Below are positions 43,588 to 51,600 of a DNA stretch of 64,000 nt, piece after piece. Origin of the DNA: Labrenzia sp. CE80 (GTDB taxonomy: Bacteria > Pseudomonadota > Alphaproteobacteria > Rhizobiales > Stappiaceae); contig NZ_WAJT01000002.1 in the NCBI RefSeq assembly GCF_009650605.1, forward strand, positions 620,001 through 684,000. Reading direction: 5' to 3'. Position 1 is the first letter of the stretch, and each line of letters starts with the position of its first letter. The notes beneath the pieces are model-generated. The model saw only the letters and a list, made by a program, of their open reading frames with translations, had not been told where the DNA came from and made no database searches. Position numbers and translations under genes: made by a program.

Positions 43588-44877
43588 ATGGGTGCCGATC
43601 TCGACGCACTTGCACACTCGATCCTCAGAGACAACGACCTTGGCGGCTACACAATTCCGACCAAGGGCCTTTATCCCTACCAGTGGAACTGGGACTCGGT
43701 TTTCGTAGCGATTGGCTTTGCGACCTTCGACCTTGACCGTGCCTGGCAGGAAGTCGAAAACCTGTTCGAGGGACAGTGGGATGACGGCATGGTGCCGCAC
43801 ATTCTCTTCCGGAAGAACGATCCCAGCTACTTCCCGGGACCAAGCGTCTGGGGCACCAAGTCGGAGCCCTTCCCGACATCCGGTCATTCCCAGCCGCCGG
43901 TTGCTGCGACTGCGGTACGGGACCTCTGCGAGCAGTCGTCTGCTGCGGAAAACGTCGATCGCGCCAAGGCACTTTTTCCGAAATTGATGGCGTGGCACCG
44001 CTGGTGGGCGACCTACCGGGATCCAAAGGGGCACGGTACCGTTGCCATCGTTCACCCTTGGGAATCTGGCCGGGACAACCTGCCGGACTGGGATGAGCCT
44101 TTGTCGAACGTCGACACCACAGACGTGCCGGAATACACGCGCAAGGACACCTCGCACGTTGACCCCGAGATGCGTCCTCTCAAGAAGGACTATGATCGCT
44201 ACATGGCGATCTTGGCGATTGGCAAGGCCTGTGGTTGGGACGCAACCGAGATGGTCGAGAAGACGCCATTCCTGGTCGCTGATCCGGCGATCACCATGAT
44301 CCTGTTGCGTGCGAACCGGGATCTTCTGGTTCTGGCCGACAAACTGGGTTTCCAGAAGGACAAGGCGGAGATCGAGGGTTGGATTGCGAAGCAGGAACGC
44401 GGCATGGACAGTCTCTGGAATCCGGAGATCAAGGCCTATGTCACACGCAATCTGCGGACCGACGTCCTGGGAACAGGTGTATCCAGTGCTTCATTCCTGG
44501 CGTCCTATGCCGGTCTTACAAATCCAAAGGTGATCGAACCGCTCAACGCCCATTTCGACCGGATCGCTGGGAAAGTCGATTTCATGCTGCCGTCCTATGA
44601 TCCGGACCATGTCGGCTTTGAGCACAAGCGTTATTGGCGCGGACCGATCTGGGCCGTGGTGAATTATCTTGCCGCGCGCGGCATGACGGAAGCGGGCGAC
44701 GTGGCGCGTGGCGAGAAGATCCGGCAAGACACCGTCAGGCTGGTCGAGCGGAGCGGCTTTGCCGAGTACTTCAGCCCTGTGGATGGGTCAGGAGCAGGAG
44801 GAAATTCGTTCTCCTGGACAGCTGCAGTGTGGCTTGCCTGGGCGACGCCAAGCCTTGCGGTGAACAAGGCGGCTTAA
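43588..44877 (+). CDS. GH63/MGH1-like glycoside hydrolase, possibly a glucosylglycerate or mannosylglycerate hydrolase
   Basis: The 429-residue protein lacks a signal peptide, so it acts on imported substrate in the cytoplasm. Landmarks of the GH63 (alpha/alpha)6 barrel are YPYQWNWDSVF (29-39), HPWESGRDNLPDWDEPL around residue 155-171 with the likely catalytic aspartate, RGPIWAVVNYLA and GFAEYFSPVDG with the likely catalytic glutamate near the C-terminus. The size fits bacterial mannosylglycerate/glucosylglycerate hydrolases rather than eukaryotic glucosidase I. Between permease and ATPase genes, it probably splits the transported glucoside. The ATG at 43588 follows GGGAGA; the TTG at 43573 is rejected. 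Confidence 0.82.
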   Translation: MGADLDALAHSILRDNDLGGYTIPTKGLYPYQWNWDSVFVAIGFATFDLDRAWQEVENLFEGQWDDGMVPHILFRKNDPSYFPGPSVWGTKSEPFPTSGHSQPPVAATAVRDLCEQSSAAENVDRAKALFPKLMAWHRWWATYRDPKGHGTVAIVHPWESGRDNLPDWDEPLSNVDTTDVPEYTRKDTSHVDPEMRPLKKDYDRYMAILAIGKACGWDATEMVEKTPFLVADPAITMILLRANRDLLVLADKLGFQKDKAEIEGWIAKQERGMDSLWNPEIKAYVTRNLRTDVLGTGVSSASFLASYAGLTNPKVIEPLNAHFDRIAGKVDFMLPSYDPDHVGFEHKRYWRGPIWAVVNYLAARGMTEAGDVARGEKIRQDTVRLVERSGFAEYFSPVDGSGAGGNSFSWTAAVWLAWATPSLAVNKAA

Positions 44878-44908
44878 GCCGCCGTAGTGGGTGATCAGGG
44901 GAAGAACA

Positions 44909-45970
44909 ATGGGTGCAATTCGGCTCGACCGCGTAGAAAAATGGTTTGGTGACCTTCAAGTCATCAAGGGCATTGACCTTGAAATCCAAGACGGCGAGTT
45001 CGTGATCTTCGTCGGCCCGTCCGGCTGCGGAAAATCCACATTGCTGCGTTTGATTTCCGGGCTTGAGGAGACCAGCCGGGGTGCCATCGAAATCGACGGT
45101 AAGGATGTTACGGCGGAGCCACCCTCTGGCCGTGGCCTGTCCATGGTGTTCCAGTCCTATGCGCTCTATCCGCATATGACAGTGCGCGAGAACGTTGGCT
45201 TTGGCCTAAAGACGGCTGGCGAACCCAAGGCCGAGATTGACCGCAAGGTATCGGCGGCAGCTGACGTGCTGAAGCTGGATGACTATCTGGACCGGCGCCC
45301 CAAGGCGCTGTCGGGTGGACAACGCCAGCGGGTGGCCATCGGCAGGGCTATTGTTCGCGAACCATCGGCTTTCCTGTTCGACGAACCACTGTCCAATCTG
45401 GATGCCGCTTTGCGTGTTGAAATGCGGTTCGAGATCGCACGGCTTCACAAGGCGCTCGGCACGACGATGATCTATGTGACCCATGATCAGGTCGAGGCCA
45501 TGACGCTGGCCGACAAGATTGTGGTGCTCCAGGGCGGTGTCATTGAGCAGGTTGGAAGCCCGCGTGAGCTTTATGAACGTCCGGACAATCTGTTCGTTGC
45601 ACAGTTCATTGGGTCCCCCAAGATGAATGTTCTGCCCTGTTCCGTCTCTGGCGAGAGGTTTGATCTCGATGGCCATGGCGGCGGGCACTACCCTCAGGCC
45701 GCCGCGAGCGCTGACCCGGTTAAACTCGGGATCCGCCCAGAGCACATCAAGGTCGTGCCCGAAGGCGAAGGTCATGCGCAGGGGACGGTAGAGGTGGCCG
45801 AGTATCTTGGCGCGGACACCTATCTCTACGTTTCGATCGACGGTCTCGACACCATACTGGTGCGTACAGATGGCGCCGATGAAGTTGCCGAGGGTTCTCG
45901 CGTCGGCTTGAACTTCGATGAAGAACGGCTTCACTTCTTTGCGGCCGATGGCAAGACCATCCGCGCCTGA
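44909..45970 (+). CDS. Sugar ABC transporter ATPase (MalK/UgpC type)
   Basis: The 353-residue protein has Walker A GPSGCGKST (about 36-44), signature LSGGQRQR, Walker B AFLFDEP and the H-loop THDQVEAMTLAD. The C-terminal TOBE/OB region (IGSPKMNVLPC, KLGIRPEHIKVVPEG) is that of MalK-type ATPases that serve sugar and polyol importers. It powers the two permeases upstream. The ATG at 44909 follows GGGGAAG; 44891 is rejected. It converges with the GH13 gene, with five bases between the stops. Confidence 0.92.
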   Translation: MGAIRLDRVEKWFGDLQVIKGIDLEIQDGEFVIFVGPSGCGKSTLLRLISGLEETSRGAIEIDGKDVTAEPPSGRGLSMVFQSYALYPHMTVRENVGFGLKTAGEPKAEIDRKVSAAADVLKLDDYLDRRPKALSGGQRQRVAIGRAIVREPSAFLFDEPLSNLDAALRVEMRFEIARLHKALGTTMIYVTHDQVEAMTLADKIVVLQGGVIEQVGSPRELYERPDNLFVAQFIGSPKMNVLPCSVSGERFDLDGHGGGHYPQAAASADPVKLGIRPEHIKVVPEGEGHAQGTVEVAEYLGADTYLYVSIDGLDTILVRTDGADEVAEGSRVGLNFDEERLHFFAADGKTIRA

Positions 45971-45975
45971 ACCTC

Positions 45976-47634
45976 CTAGACGATCAGAGCAAACAAGGCG
46001 TCGAGGCCGGGGAGCGAGAGCTTCCCGGCCTCAGCCGTTCCTGAAAAACCTGACCCGTGAAAGACCTCAAGAGCGCTGCCAGACCAGTCGAAGTCAATGG
46101 CTTCATCGGCGAGATTGAAGGCGCAAAGGATGGCCTCGTTGTCCTGGCACCGAATGAAAACGAGGGTTTCCCCGGGGCTATCCAGAAAACGGATGTCACC
46201 CCTCAGAAGAGGCATTTGTTCGCGCCGCCAGGAGAGGAAGGTTTTGACCTTCGACAGGACTGAGCCTTCATGGAGCTGCTGGGCATCGACGGATCTTGAA
46301 AGATGTTCAGCCGGCAAGGGGAGCCAGGGCGAACCCGTAGTAAAGCCGCCGCCCGCATCCCCTGACCATGGCATGGGGGTTCGGCAGCCATCACGCCCCT
46401 TGAACTTCGGCCAGAACCGGATGCCATAGGGGTCTTGAAGCTTCTCAAACGGCACTTCGGCCTCCGTGAGGCCCAGTTCCTCTCCCTGATAGAGGCAGGG
46501 CGTGCCGCGTAAGCTGGTGACGAGAGCTGTGGCGAGAACTGAAAAGCGGTCAAGCTGCGCACCTTCGCCCCACCTGGTGGCAACGCGGACGACATCGTGG
46601 TTCGACAGCGCCCAACTCGGCCAGCCGCTTCCGATACCCGCTTCCATGTTCTCGACCGTCTCGCGGATATAGCTCGCGGAGCGCTTGGGTGTGAGAAGGT
46701 CGAAGCTGTAGGCCATATGGATGCGCTTGCCGGCGACGGTGTAAGCTGCCGTTGTTCCGATTACATCACGATCAGCGCCAATTTCTCCAACCGACGTTGC
46801 GCCTGGGAATGCATCCAGAAGATCGCGCAGGCGCTCGAGAAAGGCCAGGTTTTCGGGCTGGGTCTTGTCATAAAGGTGGTGCTGAGAACCATAGGGATTG
46901 GTTGGATCAACGCCGGTCAGGCTTGCACCCTCTGGCAAGGGCGGATTGTTACGAAGCTGCGCGTCGTGAAAGTAAAAATTGACCGTGTCGAGCCGGAACC
47001 CGTCGACGCCGCGCTCGAGCCAGAACCGGGTGGCAGACAGCACCGCGCCCTGAACATCCTGATTGTGGAAGTTGAGATCGGGTTGGCTCGCGAGGAAGTT
47101 GTGCAGATAGTACTGGCAACGGACACTGTCCCACTCCCAGGCCGGTCCGCCAAATATCGACAGCCAGTTGTTGGGCGGCGACCCTTCCGGCTTCGCGTCT
47201 GCCCAGACGTACCAGTCAGCCTTTTCATTGTCCCGAGAAGTGCGGCTTGCCTTGAACCAAGCGTGTTGGTCGGAGGTGTGAGAGATCACCAGATCGATAA
47301 TCACCTTAAGCCCGAGATCATGCGCCTTGGAGACCATGGTGTCGAAATCGGCCAGCGTCCCGAACATGGGGTCGACATCTTCATAGTCCGAAACGTCATA
47401 ACCAAAGTCGGCCATGGGGGAGGTGAAAAAGGGCGAGAGCCAGATCGCGTCGACGCCTAGGCTTGCGATGTAGTCAAGACGCTGCGTGACACCGGTCAGA
47501 TCGCCGATGCCGTCGCCGTTGCTGTCTTGAAAGGATCGCGGATAGATCTGATAGATCACCGCGCCGCGCCACCAGTCCCCTGCAGGGGTGATTGAACTTT
47601 TGGACCGGTCGTCATCTGAGTGGTTGGCGGTCAT
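45976..47634 (-). CDS. GH13 alpha-glucosidase (AglA-like)
   Basis: The 552-residue cytoplasmic enzyme has the GH13 regions I-IV: DLVISHTSDQH, GFRLDTVNF with the nucleophile aspartate, SVGEIGAD with the acid/base glutamate and ALSNHDVVR with the third aspartate. Also GDWWRGAVIYQIYPRSFQDSNGDGIGDL at the N-terminus is typical of oligo-1,6-/alpha-glucosidases. It releases glucose from alpha-glucosides, probably those taken up by the neighbouring transporter. GGAGG lies five bases before the ATG at 47634. Palindromes of LacI type lie upstream (47661-47677 and 47709-47720), so it is likely in the same regulon. Confidence 0.9.
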   Translation of the reverse strand: MTANHSDDDRSKSSITPAGDWWRGAVIYQIYPRSFQDSNGDGIGDLTGVTQRLDYIASLGVDAIWLSPFFTSPMADFGYDVSDYEDVDPMFGTLADFDTMVSKAHDLGLKVIIDLVISHTSDQHAWFKASRTSRDNEKADWYVWADAKPEGSPPNNWLSIFGGPAWEWDSVRCQYYLHNFLASQPDLNFHNQDVQGAVLSATRFWLERGVDGFRLDTVNFYFHDAQLRNNPPLPEGASLTGVDPTNPYGSQHHLYDKTQPENLAFLERLRDLLDAFPGATSVGEIGADRDVIGTTAAYTVAGKRIHMAYSFDLLTPKRSASYIRETVENMEAGIGSGWPSWALSNHDVVRVATRWGEGAQLDRFSVLATALVTSLRGTPCLYQGEELGLTEAEVPFEKLQDPYGIRFWPKFKGRDGCRTPMPWSGDAGGGFTTGSPWLPLPAEHLSRSVDAQQLHEGSVLSKVKTFLSWRREQMPLLRGDIRFLDSPGETLVFIRCQDNEAILCAFNLADEAIDFDWSGSALEVFHGSGFSGTAEAGKLSLPGLDALFALIV

Positions 47635-47660
47635 ACGGTCCTCCGGGAGATTGCTTCGTC

Positions 47661-47677
47661 CCAAAACGTGATTTTGG
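47661..47677. promoter_or_regulatory. Inverted repeat ahead of the GH13 gene
   Basis: CCAAAACGTGATTTTGG has six-base arms and a five-base centre. It resembles the CAAAACCGATTTTG site before the lacI-like gene in arm sequence but differs in spacing. It lies 27 bases upstream of the GH13 start. Confidence 0.45.
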
Positions 47678-47708
47678 TCTCTGTTCGCGTCGGGAAATGA
47701 AAGTTCCC

Positions 47709-47720
47709 AAAGCGCTTTGA
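47709..47720. promoter_or_regulatory. LacI-type operator candidate ahead of the GH13 gene
   Basis: CAAAGCGCTTTG is a perfect 12-bp palindrome centred on CpG, 75 bases upstream of the GH13 start. It fits the LacI/GalR site form and would bring the alpha-glucosidase under the regulator encoded at 38.5 kb. Confidence 0.6.
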
Positions 47721-47778
47721 AGCCCTAGCCTCTCGATCTGGCACGGTCAAATGCTTTCATGGCAATTCGGGATTGGGC

Positions 47779-47811
47779 AAAACAAAAGACCAGCCTTCGG
47801 AAAGGCTGGCC
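47779..47811 (-). terminator. Leftward rho-independent terminator without an assigned gene
   Basis: CCAGCCTT (47790-47797) pairs with AAGGCTGG (47802-47809) around CGGA. Read leftward, the stem is followed by TCTTTTGTTTT. No leftward gene ends here: the GH13 gene starts further left and the thiolase runs rightward. It may end an unannotated small RNA or a leader transcript. Confidence 0.5.
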
Positions 47812-47983
47812 TGGAAAATCTGAAAAGGATCGAAAAAAGGTTTTGTCCGGAACGAGATCATTTAGCTGCCCTAGCGTGACATCTTCATGAAGGAAACGTT
47901 AACAGGACCAATATCCGGCGTCTCCGGGCGAAGATATCAATCGGAAGTCACGTTCGAGGTGGAAATTTATTCCAGGATAAAAT

Positions 47984-48014
47984 ATTGAAATTATAAAGAA
48001 AAATTGATTTCAAT
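47984..48014. promoter_or_regulatory. Inverted repeat upstream of the thiolase gene
   Basis: ATTGAAAT (47984-47991) and ATTTCAAT (48007-48014) form a perfect inverted repeat with 15 bases between, in an A/T-rich stretch 139 bases before the thiolase ATG. It may be a regulator site. The rest of 47812-48152 holds no gene. Confidence 0.4.
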
Positions 48015-48152
48015 GACGTAATAGTCAATTTTAACTTGTGTTCATCACGGGAAGCTGGGAATTTCTCATCAACGGTGCAGAAATTGCGACTGCATGCCGG
48101 GTTGATCCGGCAAGCCGAGATCGTTCGGTTCCGTGGTACGAGGGAGGTTTTC

Positions 48153-49319
48153 ATGACTGCAGCAATGGTCGGTTGGGCACATTTGCCTTTTGGAAAGCAT
48201 GCCGACGAGACCGTCGAGACGCTTATCGTCAAAGCAGCAAGCCAGGCCATCCACGATGCGGGTATTTCGCCCGAGGACGTGGACGAGATTCTGCTGGGCC
48301 ATTTCAACGCGGGCTTCTCGGAGCAGGACTTCACCGCCGCTCTGGTGTTGCAGGCCGATCCTGCCTTGCGCTTCAAACCTGCGACCCGTGTCGAAAATGC
48401 GTGTGCCACGGGATCTGCCGCGGTTCAGCAAGGTGTGCGGGCGATTGCCTCTGGCGACGCGCGTATTGTGCTGATCGTTGGTGTTGAGCAAATGACCACA
48501 ACGCCGGGGCCGCAGATCGGCAAAAACCTGCTGCGGGCATCCTATTTGGAAGAGGATGGCGAGATACCTGCGGGCTTCGCCGGCGTGTTCGGTCAGATCG
48601 CCGACGCCTATTTTCAGAAGTATGGCGACCAGTCTGACGCTCTTGCGCGGATCGCGGCGAAAAATCACAAGAACGGCACAGGAAATCCCTATGCGCAGAT
48701 GCGCAAGGATCTGGGCTATGAGTTCTGCCGCGCGGAAAGTGAAAAGAACCCCTTCGTCGCTGGGCCTCTCAAGCGCACGGATTGCTCGCTTGTCTCAGAC
48801 GGTGCCGCGGCCATCGTTCTGACCGATACGGCAACGGCACTTGGCATGAAAAAGGCGGTGGCCTTCCGATCGACCGCGCATGTTCAGGATTTCCTGCCCA
48901 TGTCCAAGCGCGACATTCTTCAATTCGAAGGGTGCTCAAAAGCCTGGGGCCAGGCCCTCGGCGATGCGGGGCTGACGCTCGAAGACCTTTCCTTTGTCGA
49001 AACCCATGACTGTTTCACGATTGCCGAATTGATCGAATATGAAGCCATGGGGCTGACCAAGGAGGGGGAGGGCTCGCGTGCGATCCTGGAAGGCTGGACC
49101 GAAATGGACGGCAAACTTCCGGTGAACCCTTCCGGGGGCCTTAAGGCAAAAGGACATCCTATTGGCGCAACCGGCGTTTCGATGCATGTATTGACTGCCA
49201 TGCAGCTTCTTGGAGAGGCTGGTGACATTCAAGTCAAAGACGCTGAGCTCGGCGGCATCTTTAATATGGGCGGTGCTGCTGTGGCCAATTATGTGTCGGT
49301 TCTTCAAGCAATAAAGTAG
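48153..49319 (+). CDS. SCP-x/lipid-transfer-type thiolase (acetyl-CoA acetyltransferase family)
   Basis: The 388-residue protein is of the thiolase-like branch related to SCP-x rather than classical FadA/PhaA. Nucleophile Cys84 lies in ENACATGSAA. The HDCFTIAELIEYEAMGL segment (about residues 285-301) is diagnostic of the branch. The histidine loop is NPSGGLKAKGHPIGATG. A terminal GGAAVANYVSVL matches the usual glycine-rich end. It probably cleaves or forms a 3-ketoacyl-CoA; no partner genes are adjacent. GGGAGG lies six bases before the ATG at 48153; the frame extending to 48036 is rejected. Confidence 0.88.
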   Translation: MTAAMVGWAHLPFGKHADETVETLIVKAASQAIHDAGISPEDVDEILLGHFNAGFSEQDFTAALVLQADPALRFKPATRVENACATGSAAVQQGVRAIASGDARIVLIVGVEQMTTTPGPQIGKNLLRASYLEEDGEIPAGFAGVFGQIADAYFQKYGDQSDALARIAAKNHKNGTGNPYAQMRKDLGYEFCRAESEKNPFVAGPLKRTDCSLVSDGAAAIVLTDTATALGMKKAVAFRSTAHVQDFLPMSKRDILQFEGCSKAWGQALGDAGLTLEDLSFVETHDCFTIAELIEYEAMGLTKEGEGSRAILEGWTEMDGKLPVNPSGGLKAKGHPIGATGVSMHVLTAMQLLGEAGDIQVKDAELGGIFNMGGAAVANYVSVLQAIK

Positions 49320-49340
49320 TAAGGACCTGGGATTTCTCCG

Positions 49341-49383
49341 AAAGAGCTGACGATGCGCTATCGTCGGCTCTTTCTGTTTTTTC
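49341..49383 (+). terminator. Strong rho-independent terminator after the thiolase gene
   Basis: AAAGAGCTGACGA (49341-49353) pairs with TCGTCGGCTCTTT (49361-49373) with one G-U pair and a seven-base loop, followed by CTGTTTTTTC. The A/T-rich segment from here to 49644 has no gene and probably holds the chemoreceptor promoter. Confidence 0.85.
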
Positions 49384-49644
49384 GCCTAAGGATTGTATTG
49401 AGATAATATATATACCAAATAGATACTAAGTAAATTTATCAATTCCCAGGCACTTCCGACGCCGGTCATGCGCGCCATTTAGGTTGTCCAAGGAAGATAT
49501 TTGAGATCATTCGTATATTTACCATGCGTAAGTATTTCACGAATAGGTATCTGGTCGCTCGCGCATCGTGTTTCAAACACTCCAGTTCCATGAAAGCTTC
49601 TCAAGCTACTTGAGATCCTTGTTTGATCTTATCGAGGAAGTACA

Positions 49645-51369
49645 ATGAATTTTCACAGCCTCCGATCCAAGGTAACCGCCGCGATTGCGTTCCTTTTCGT
49701 CACGGTTTCGCTGCTCAATTTTGGCACGCTGTTCTTCTTGCGGGAGTTGGAACACAATGCTGAGATGATGGAGCATGATGCTCTTCGGTTTTCCGGAGAG
49801 GTTCTGGATCTGACCGTCGTGCTTCAGGACGTGCGCTTCGATGTTGTTCAGGTCCAGCAATGGCTGACCGATATATCCGCCACGCGGGGTCAGGATGGTC
49901 TCAACGATGGCTTTGATGTGGCTGCTGAATTCGCGGCCAAATTCAACACAGACATCGATGCTGCGTACTCGCTGGCAAACAGCGCCGGATATTCAAAACT
50001 TGCAGCCCAAATCCACAAGATCCGTCAGCTGTTCCCTGCCTATCATGAAGTGGGCAAGGCCATGGCTGACGCCTACATCGTAGGTGGCCCCGAAAACGGC
50101 AACAAGCTAATGGCCGAATTCGACGGTGCCGCTGAGGCCTTGAACGATGCAGTGAGTGTGGCGTTTGAAATTCAACTCGAGCACCTGACCGAAGAGCGTG
50201 AAAACCTGAAGCGCGAAGCTGGCGCCTATGAGGCAGCTGCGTATAGCACCGACATCATGATCTATTCTGCAACCGGTTTTATCGCTTTGGCGCTTTTGCT
50301 TGGCGGCGCTGCTATTTTGCGGTTCCTTATCAAGCCCATGACTGCTCTTTCAGGCGCTGTAACAGATATCACCAACGGCGATTACAGTGTGGTCCTGAGG
50401 GAGGCGGATCGATCGGATGAGGTCGGCGAGATCGGCAAGGCGGTTCATATCCTGCGCGATACAGCCGTCGAACGCGAACGCATTGCCGCTCGCCAGGCCG
50501 AAGAAGACGAGCAACATCGCATCCGTATTGAACACCGAGAGAGGCTTGTTCAGGATTTTCGTTCGTCTGTCTCCGGCTTGATGTCTAACGTCAACGCGAC
50601 CATGGCGCAGCTTGACTCGACAGCATCCTCGTTGACAGCTGTTGCCGAAAATACTGCAAGCGAAGCTGAGGGGGCGTCGAGCGCTACCACCGATGCAATG
50701 TCTAACGTAGAGACAGTTGCAGCGGCCTCAGAAGAGTTGTCAGCGTCTATTGATGAGATCAACCGACGCGTCAACTCGACCCTCGGTGTCGTCACGGCCG
50801 CAGCTGAAACCACCAACGACACAACCAAGAAAGTGGAGACGTTGGCGACAGCCGCACAGGAAATCGGCGAAGTTGTCCAGTTGATCTCGAACATCGCAGA
50901 CCAGACCAACCTCCTTGCTCTGAACGCGACCATCGAGGCGGCCCGTGCCGGTGAATCCGGTAAGGGGTTTGCCGTCGTGGCAAACGAAGTGAAAGCGCTG
51001 GCCAATCAGACTGCCAAGGCAACCGAGAGCATCACTCAACAGATAGCGTCGATCCAGACGGCGACCACAGACGCGTCACATTCGATCAAGAAAATCGCCG
51101 AGATCATGCACGACGTGTCAGGCGAAACCGAGGCGATTGCCGCAGCTGTCACCGAGCAGAGCGCAGCCACCGGTGAAATCGCTCGTGGCGTGAATTCCGC
51201 CGCCGATGGTACTCAGGCGGCGACCCGCAATGTTGAAGTCGTGGCTGAAAATGCGCGCAAGTCGACAGCCTCTGCAAATGAGGTGGATCTGGCTGTGCGG
51301 ACAGTTGCCCGAAATAGTGATGATCTGAGAACTAAAATCGAAGAATTCATTGAGGAATTTGCTGCTTAG
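49645..51369 (+). CDS. Methyl-accepting chemotaxis protein
   Basis: The 574-residue receptor has a first span (about 10-32), a helical periplasmic domain (about 35-205), a second span (about 207-228), a HAMP domain (about 229-283; VLREADRSDEVGEIGKAVHIL) and a long cytoplasmic signalling hairpin. The conserved tip is QTNLLALNATIEAARAGE and GKGFAVVANEVKALA, which binds CheW/CheA. A terminal helix EEFIEEFAA ends the protein, with no CheR-docking pentapeptide. No che genes are adjacent, so it is an orphan receptor; the ligand is unknown. GAGG precedes the ATG. Confidence 0.93.
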   Translation: MNFHSLRSKVTAAIAFLFVTVSLLNFGTLFFLRELEHNAEMMEHDALRFSGEVLDLTVVLQDVRFDVVQVQQWLTDISATRGQDGLNDGFDVAAEFAAKFNTDIDAAYSLANSAGYSKLAAQIHKIRQLFPAYHEVGKAMADAYIVGGPENGNKLMAEFDGAAEALNDAVSVAFEIQLEHLTEERENLKREAGAYEAAAYSTDIMIYSATGFIALALLLGGAAILRFLIKPMTALSGAVTDITNGDYSVVLREADRSDEVGEIGKAVHILRDTAVERERIAARQAEEDEQHRIRIEHRERLVQDFRSSVSGLMSNVNATMAQLDSTASSLTAVAENTASEAEGASSATTDAMSNVETVAAASEELSASIDEINRRVNSTLGVVTAAAETTNDTTKKVETLATAAQEIGEVVQLISNIADQTNLLALNATIEAARAGESGKGFAVVANEVKALANQTAKATESITQQIASIQTATTDASHSIKKIAEIMHDVSGETEAIAAAVTEQSAATGEIARGVNSAADGTQAATRNVEVVAENARKSTASANEVDLAVRTVARNSDDLRTKIEEFIEEFAA

Positions 51370-51390
51370 GGCATTCTCAGGACCGAGATA

Positions 51391-51425
51391 AAAAACCGGC
51401 GGTCTCAGATTGCCGGTTTTTCTTT
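51391..51425 (+). terminator. Rho-independent terminator after the chemoreceptor gene
   Basis: AAAACCGGC (51392-51400) pairs exactly with GCCGGTTTT (51412-51420), extended by one A-T pair, across eleven bases, and TTTTTCTTTG follows. Confidence 0.85.
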
Positions 51426-51600
51426 GTGCATGCAGAAGTTAGGCGCATGTTGGCGAAATCCCGGTCTCTTTGCTGAGAGTCCCCAGAATGAGAAATCCTT
51501 TTCTCCCTGTGCCAGAGCATTTGAAATGCGGTGCCCGAAGTTCTGGCGGTCGAACGACTAGATTTAGGTTCATGGATGCGTTTGTCCGGGAGAACCGCCA

